Shown piece by piece: positions 59,830 through 64,000 of a stretch of 64,000 nt of DNA. The stretch's first letter is position 1, and every line of letters begins with the position of its first letter. Origin of the DNA: Streptomonospora nanhaiensis (GTDB lineage Bacteria; Actinomycetota; Actinomycetes; Streptosporangiales; Streptosporangiaceae); contig NZ_JACCFO010000001.1 in the NCBI RefSeq assembly GCF_013410565.1, forward strand, positions 3,224,001-3,288,000, written 5' to 3'. Both the position numbers and the translations under genes were made by a program. The notes under the pieces were generated by a model. That model saw only the letters and a program-made list of their open reading frames with translations, had not been told where the DNA came from and did no database searches.

Positions 59830-60324
59830 ATGCCCGAGGTCTTCGCCACCGCCGACCTGATCGACGCCCACGGCGACGCCCTGGCGAGCTGCGAGACGCA
59901 GTTCCGCCAGTACGGCGCCCGCAGCGCCTTCCACGGCCCCATCGCCACCGTCAAGTGCCACGAGGACAACGCGCTGGTCAAAGAGCAGCTCAACCAGCCG
60001 GGCGAGGGCTGGGTGCTGGTGGTCGACGGCGGCGCGTCGCTGCGCACGGCGCTGATGGGCGACCTCATCGCCAAGGCGGCGCAGGAGAACGGCTGGGCCG
60101 GGGTCGTCATCAACGGCGCGGTCCGCGACGTCGCCGAACTCGCCAAGGTCGATCTGGGCATCAAGGCCCTGGGCTCCAACCCGCGCAAGTCGGCGAAGAC
60201 CGGCGCCGGGGTCCTCGACGCCCCGGTGGCCTTCGGCAACGTGGTCTTCACCCCGGAGGCGTGGCTGTACAGCGATGACGACGGGATCGTCGTCAGCGAG
60301 GAGAAGCTGGACCTTCCGGGGTAG
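59830..60324 (+). CDS. rraA: RraA-family protein (aldolase/RNase E regulator fold)
   Basis: 164 residues from ATG 59830. RraA hallmarks are the [12 protein letters not shown] start, [51 protein letters not shown] and the DDDGIVV end. In enterobacteria RraA inhibits RNase E; many homologues are HMG/CHA aldolases with a GDxxA/DG-R motif, which fits [12 protein letters not shown] and NGAVRD. Activity here is undetermined. Confidence 0.9.
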   Translation: MPEVFATADLIDAHGDALASCETQFRQYGARSAFHGPIATVKCHEDNALVKEQLNQPGEGWVLVVDGGASLRTALMGDLIAKAAQENGWAGVVINGAVRDVAELAKVDLGIKALGSNPRKSAKTGAGVLDAPVAFGNVVFTPEAWLYSDDDGIVVSEEKLDLPG

Positions 60325-60336
60325 GGAGTGGCACAG

Positions 60337-61056
60337 GTGAGTGGGTTGAACGGCGGCGGCGACGGCAGCGGGGACGGCGGCCAGGCGCCCGACCGGGTGG
60401 ACGGGGCGGACCGGGAGGACCGGGTGGAGCGGGAAGGCCGGGCGGAGCGGGTGCACCACCGCGTGGGCGAGCGTGCGGGGCCTCACGCGGGCGGGGGCGC
60501 GGAGGGCCTCGGCGGCCCCGCCGGCGGGCGGCCGCCGGGCGTGCCGGCGCTGGGCGTGGACGTGGGCGGCGTGATCATCCGCCGCAGCGACGGCGACCAG
60601 GACACCTCGTTCTTCGGCGAGCACCCGATGCGCACTCCGGCCGTGGAGGGCGCCTTCGAGGCGCTGGCCGAACTCGCCGCCGGCCCGTTCGACGGCCGGG
60701 TCTACGTGATCTCCAAGGCCAAGCCGGACACCGCGCACCGAACCATCGAGTGGCTGCACCACCATGACTTCGAGCGCCGCACCGGGATCACCCGTGAGCG
60801 CATGCACTTCGTGCTGAACCGGGGCGACAAGGCACCGGTGTGCGAGCGGCTGGGAATCACCCACTTCGTGGACGACCGGATCGACGTCCTGCGCCACCTC
60901 ACCATGGTCCCGCACCGCTACCTGTTCACCGGCGGCCTGGGCGACGAGCCGCGCCCCACCGTCATCCCGCCCTGGGCCGAGCACACCGACGACTGGAAGG
61001 CCCTGGCCGAGTCCATCCGCCGGTCGGTGGCCGAGGAGTACCGACCCACCGCCTAG
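60337..61056 (+). CDS. HAD-like hydrolase-family protein with disordered N-terminus
   Basis: 239 residues from GTG 60337 (GGGAG 8 bases upstream; GTG 60328 is an alternative). The first ~70 residues are Gly/Arg/Asp-rich and low-complexity. The domain then opens with LGVDVGGVIIRRSDGDQD, a HAD-like motif I (DVG in place of DxD), followed by YVISKAKPDTAHRTIEWL and HFVDDRIDVLRHL, which resemble HAD motifs II and IV. The nucleophile Asp is kept, the second Asp is not, so activity is doubtful. Confidence 0.7.
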   Translation: MSGLNGGGDGSGDGGQAPDRVDGADREDRVEREGRAERVHHRVGERAGPHAGGGAEGLGGPAGGRPPGVPALGVDVGGVIIRRSDGDQDTSFFGEHPMRTPAVEGAFEALAELAAGPFDGRVYVISKAKPDTAHRTIEWLHHHDFERRTGITRERMHFVLNRGDKAPVCERLGITHFVDDRIDVLRHLTMVPHRYLFTGGLGDEPRPTVIPPWAEHTDDWKALAESIRRSVAEEYRPTA

Positions 61057-61396
61057 GCGCGGCCCGGCCGGCCCGGGGTCCGGGTCACCGCCCTTCGGTC
61101 CGACCCGGCGGCCGGCGGATGCGCAGGCATGTGGCGAAGCCCGCGACGACGGGCGCCAACGGCAGCGGAACCCCCGCCCCGGCGGTCATCGGTTCCGGTG
61201 GCGCGGTGGCTGAACCCCCGGACGGGGGCGGCGGATGCGGCGGCGCCGGACAGGCGGGCGTGGCCGCTCTCCGCACCGCGATCCGCCGACGATCCCGCTC
61301 TCAGCGTCGGCCGGTCGCCTGATACGGGCCTGGAGAGCGGTTGCACGCCCCAGTCGTCTCAAGGTATGAGACGAAATCACCCGCCAGGACGCGCCT
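61057..61396. other. Convergent intergenic region with a TGAGAC inverted repeat
   Basis: About 340 bases without a gene. CGTCTCA, AGGTA, TGAGACG (61355-61373) is a 7-bp perfect inverted repeat. It could be a weak terminator hairpin, or a member of the same TGAGAC motif set seen at 57.5 and 59.7 kb. Confidence 0.5.
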
Positions 61397-62059
61397 CTAC
61401 CCCTGGAACTCCTCGCAGGCGTCGGACAGGATGTCCAGCACGGCGATCGGGTCCGGCAGGTCGGCCGGGTTGGGGGTTTCGAGCGGGGCGCGGATCCAGG
61501 TGACCGGGTTGCCGGACGGGAGCATCGAGGGGGCCGCCGGGACGTAGCTGTCGCGGCAGTGCCAGCGCAGCCCGGGGGTCTCGGCGATGCTCTCGGGCAC
61601 GCAGTCCAGATGGCAGGACCACCACTCGTCCTCGTCGGCGGGCGAGCGGGTGGCCACGAAGAAGAGGTACCGGCGGGCGTCGACCGCCGCCACCGGGCCG
61701 GTGTGCACGCCCGACCGGCCCATGCGGGCCAGGGCCATCACGCCCGCCGCCGCCGGGACGTCGAAGACGTCGAAGACCCGCCCCGTCGGCAGGATGACGT
61801 TGGCGTCGGGGGTCGCCGTCCACCAGCGGGTGATCGTCTCGGGGTCGGTGGTGGCCTCCAGCCCCCAGGTCGCCGCGACCGGGTGCGCGCCCGGGTCGGG
61901 ACAGCCGATGCGGTCGCAGCCGCAGGCGCGTCCGTTCGCGCCCAGCGGCGACGCCCCGCGGCACACGGGCCACCCCAGGGCCGCGTACCGCAGTGCCGCG
62001 TTGAGCATGCTGTCGTGAGTGCCGCGCCGGCGCTTGCGCCGCTGCAGGACCTCGGCCAT
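61397..62059 (-). CDS. Stand-alone primase-polymerase-like (bifunctional primase N-terminal) protein
   Basis: 220 residues from ATG 62059, with GGGAGG upstream. Features fit the N-terminal prim-pol domain of actinobacterial bifunctional primase/polymerases: NAALRYAALGWPVCRGA, a Cys/His cluster (CGCDRIGCPDPGAHP), WWTATPDANVILPTG and RYLFFVATRS. The catalytic DxD expected after VILPTG appears as VFDVFDVP. No helicase domain is attached. Its role in a chromosome setting is unclear; a solitary copy is common in streptomycetes, from memory. Confidence 0.8.
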   Translation of the reverse strand: MAEVLQRRKRRRGTHDSMLNAALRYAALGWPVCRGASPLGANGRACGCDRIGCPDPGAHPVAATWGLEATTDPETITRWWTATPDANVILPTGRVFDVFDVPAAAGVMALARMGRSGVHTGPVAAVDARRYLFFVATRSPADEDEWWSCHLDCVPESIAETPGLRWHCRDSYVPAAPSMLPSGNPVTWIRAPLETPNPADLPDPIAVLDILSDACEEFQG

Positions 62060-62154
62060 GGGTGCCTCCCCGTTCGTCGTGTCGCGGTCGAGGCCGGTGG
62101 GTGCGCCTCCCCGGCCTCGACCGCGAGCCGACGGGGAAGCGTGGTGTTCCCCGG

Positions 62155-63138
62155 TTACCGGAGCAGTCGTGCCGCCTCGGTGGCCCAGTAGGTGAGGATC
62201 TGGGCCGCCCCCGCCCTCCGGAAGGAGAGCAGGGTCTCCATGATGGCCCGCTCGCGGTCGATCCAGCCTTTCTCCGCGGCCGCCTCGACCATCGCGTACT
62301 CGCCGCTGACCTGGTAGGCCGATACGGGCACCGTGACCGCGTCGGCGACTCTGGCGACGATGTCCAGGTAGGCCAGGCCGGGTTTGACCATGACCATGTC
62401 GGCGCCCTCGGCGATGTCCAGCTCGACCTCGCGCAGCGCCTCGCGGGCGTTGGCCGGGTCCTGCTGGTAGCCGGTGCGGTCGCCGAACCGGGGCGCGCCC
62501 TCGGCCGCCTCGCGGAAGGGCCCGTAGAACGCCGAGGCGTACTTGGCGGCGTAGGCCAGGATCGCCGTCTGGGTGTGCCCGGACTCGTCCAGGGCCGCGC
62601 GGATCGCCGCGACCTGGCCGTCCATCATGCCGCTGGGCGCCACCACGGCCACCCCCGCCTCGGCCTGGGCGCGCGCGATGGAGGCGTAGCGCTCCAGGGT
62701 GGCGTCGTTGTCGACCTCGCCCTCGGGCGTGAGCAGGCCGCAGTGCCCGTGCGAGGTGTACTCGTCCAGGCACAGGTCGGCCATCAGCACGAGGTCGTCG
62801 CCGACCTCGGCGGCCAGGTCGCGCAGGGCCAGCTGCACGATGCCCCGGGGGTCGTCGGCGGCCGAGCCGCGCTCGTCCTTCTCCGCCGGGATCCCGAACA
62901 GGATCACCCCGCCGACCCCGGCCTCGGCCGCCTCCACCGCCGCCTTGCGCAGGCTGTCGCGGGTGTGCTGGAGGACCCCCGGCATGGAGCCCACCGGGTT
63001 GGGCTCGGCGATCCCCTCCTTGACGAACATCGGCAGGATCAGGTCCTCGGGCCGCACGCGGGTCTCGGCGACCAGCCGGCGCAGGGCCGGGGTGCGGCGC
63101 AGCCGGCGGGGCCGGGCCACGGGGTAACGGGCGTTCAT
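62155..63138 (-). CDS. hemB: Delta-aminolevulinic acid dehydratase (porphobilinogen synthase)
   Basis: 327 residues from ATG 63138. It joins two 5-aminolevulinates into porphobilinogen. Hallmarks: [15 protein letters not shown] and [10 protein letters not shown] at the start, [37 protein letters not shown] with the first Schiff-base Lys, and [13 protein letters not shown] with the second. The middle metal-site Cys is Asp (CLDEY), so it is probably the magnesium-dependent, not the zinc, type. Confidence 0.96.
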   Translation of the reverse strand: MNARYPVARPRRLRRTPALRRLVAETRVRPEDLILPMFVKEGIAEPNPVGSMPGVLQHTRDSLRKAAVEAAEAGVGGVILFGIPAEKDERGSAADDPRGIVQLALRDLAAEVGDDLVLMADLCLDEYTSHGHCGLLTPEGEVDNDATLERYASIARAQAEAGVAVVAPSGMMDGQVAAIRAALDESGHTQTAILAYAAKYASAFYGPFREAAEGAPRFGDRTGYQQDPANAREALREVELDIAEGADMVMVKPGLAYLDIVARVADAVTVPVSAYQVSGEYAMVEAAAEKGWIDRERAIMETLLSFRRAGAAQILTYWATEAARLLR

Positions 63139-63175
63139 AGGGGTCTCCCGATCAGGCGGTGGGGCGGTCACGCGG

Positions 63176-64000
63176 TCATACGGTCTTGCGGCGCCGCCCG
63201 CGCCGCTTCTGGCTGGGCTTGAGCGCCGGCTTGCCCGCCGCGAGCGCCTCGGCCCGTTGTGCGGCACCGTACTCCGAGAGCGCGGCGGCCAGGGCCGAAA
63301 CCGACGTGGTGGGCGCCACCACGTCCACGCGCAGGCCGAACTCGGCCGCGGTCTTGGCGGTCTCGGGCCCGATCACCGCGATGACGGTGGTGTTGTGCGG
63401 CTTTCCGGCGATGCCCACGAGATTGCGGACGGTGGAGGAGGAGGTGAAGAGGACGGCGTCGAACCCGCCGCCCTTGATCGCCTCGCGCACGGGCGCGGGC
63501 GGCGGCGCGGCCCGCACGGTGCGGTAGGCGGTGACGTCGTCGACCTCCCAGCCGAGGTCGGTGAGGCCCTTGGCCAGGGTCTCGGTGGCGATGTCGGCGC
63601 GCGGCAGCAGGACCCGCTCGATGGGGTCGAGTTCGGCGTCGTAGGGCGGCCACACCTCCACGAGCCCGGCGCCGGACTGGCGGTCCGGCGGCGGGGTGAG
63701 GTCGGGCTGGATGCCGAAGGCGCGCAGCGCGGCCGCGGTCTGCTCGCCGACGGCGGCGACCTTGACCCCGGCGAACGCGCGGGCGTCCAGGCCGTACTCC
63801 TCGAACCGCTCCCGGATCGCCTTCACCGCGTTGACCGAGGTGAACGCCACCCACTGGTAGCGGCCGGTGACCAGGCCGCGCACCGCGCGCTCCATCTGCT
63901 GGGGCGTGCGCGGGGGCTCCACCGAGATGGTGGGCACCTCCTCGGGCACCGCGCCGTAGCCGCGCAGCTGCTCCGACAGGCTGGCGGCCTGCTCCTTGGT
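63176..64000 (-). CDS. hemD: Uroporphyrinogen-III synthase (C-terminal part)
   Basis: The 5' end lies beyond the window; 274 residues are visible, ending in a basic tail ([10 protein letters not shown]). HemD signatures are [15 protein letters not shown], the [12 protein letters not shown] turn, [15 protein letters not shown] and [12 protein letters not shown], followed by [17 protein letters not shown]. In actinobacteria this domain is often fused to an N-terminal uroporphyrin-III methyltransferase, whose end would lie further right; whether that is so here cannot be seen. Confidence 0.9.
   Translation of the reverse strand, partial: TKEQAASLSEQLRGYGAVPEEVPTISVEPPRTPQQMERAVRGLVTGRYQWVAFTSVNAVKAIRERFEEYGLDARAFAGVKVAAVGEQTAAALRAFGIQPDLTPPPDRQSGAGLVEVWPPYDAELDPIERVLLPRADIATETLAKGLTDLGWEVDDVTAYRTVRAAPPPAPVREAIKGGGFDAVLFTSSSTVRNLVGIAGKPHNTTVIAVIGPETAKTAAEFGLRVDVVAPTTSVSALAAALSEYGAAQRAEALAAGKPALKPSQKRRGRRRKTV

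Noticed and set aside
1-64000. CRISPR arrays, insertion sequences, rRNA genes
   Set aside because: No regularly spaced identical repeats, transposase motifs or rRNA signatures were noticed in reading both strands.

Overview
This is a very GC-rich actinomycete chromosome segment. GTG/TTG starts and G-rich ribosome binding sites are common, as are stop-start overlaps (GTGA, ATGA) and several apparently leaderless transcripts. The order of housekeeping genes at the right end (hemD, hemB, hemL, a histidine phosphatase, a 32-residue basic ribosomal protein, a GalE-like epimerase, a HAD-IB phosphatase) matches mycobacteria and other actinobacteria. The left half resembles loci of Streptomyces/Nocardiopsis-type organisms. 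Nocardiopsaceae is my best guess, from recall only.

Region 1 (1-32 kb) is dominated by a chromosomal type IV secretion-like apparatus. A minus-strand operon (24939 down to 12556) encodes a ParA-like protein, two VirB2-like small membrane proteins, a Cys-rich anchored protein, a VirB6/TrbL-like channel protein, an SCO6880-type membrane protein, a VirB4-like ATPase, a VirD4/TraG-like coupling ATPase, an Arg-rich membrane protein, a soluble helical protein and a DUF4913 protein. A divergent plus-strand operon (25564-29664) encodes two VirB8-like anchored proteins, a lytic transglycosylase/NlpC hydrolase, a hydrophobic Gly/Ala-rich protein and a VanY-type M15 peptidase. I see no relaxase, integrase, oriT-like array or partition/replication genes, so this reads as a resident envelope machine and not a mobile element. 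Two membrane pseudokinases with extracellular FN3-like domains bracket the locus (1071-3452 and 29892-31904). A four-gene set of anchored coiled-coil proteins occurs twice in the same gene order (3550-5975 and 12296-10147), around nadE and an alanine/sodium symporter gene.

Region 2 (32-41 kb) is metabolic. It has a thioesterase plus zinc alcohol dehydrogenase pair behind a palindromic operator, a DUF3592 protein and an exported alpha/beta hydrolase. A minus-strand cluster (Ldh-family dehydrogenase, MHS-type transporter, mannitol/fructuronate dehydrogenase, SDR) follows behind a 19-bp palindrome and looks like a sugar-acid or polyol catabolic unit.

Region 3 (41-54 kb) is core and conserved actinobacterial genes: ygfZ behind two mutually exclusive long hairpins; a GIDE-domain protein; the cell-wall pair murT-gatD; a degenerate P-loop membrane protein; a sulfur unit (cysteine leader peptide, rhodanese, sseC); a thioredoxin; an LmeA-like protein; and a membrane protein with an ABM-like tail.

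Region 4 (54-64 kb) holds the ribosomal/haem genes, a LysR regulator, a 1-kb intergenic stretch with degenerate ~70-bp tandem repeats, rraA, a HAD-like protein and a stand-alone primase-polymerase-like protein. hemD runs off the right edge. Coordinates were counted by hand and all homology calls are from memory of family motifs.
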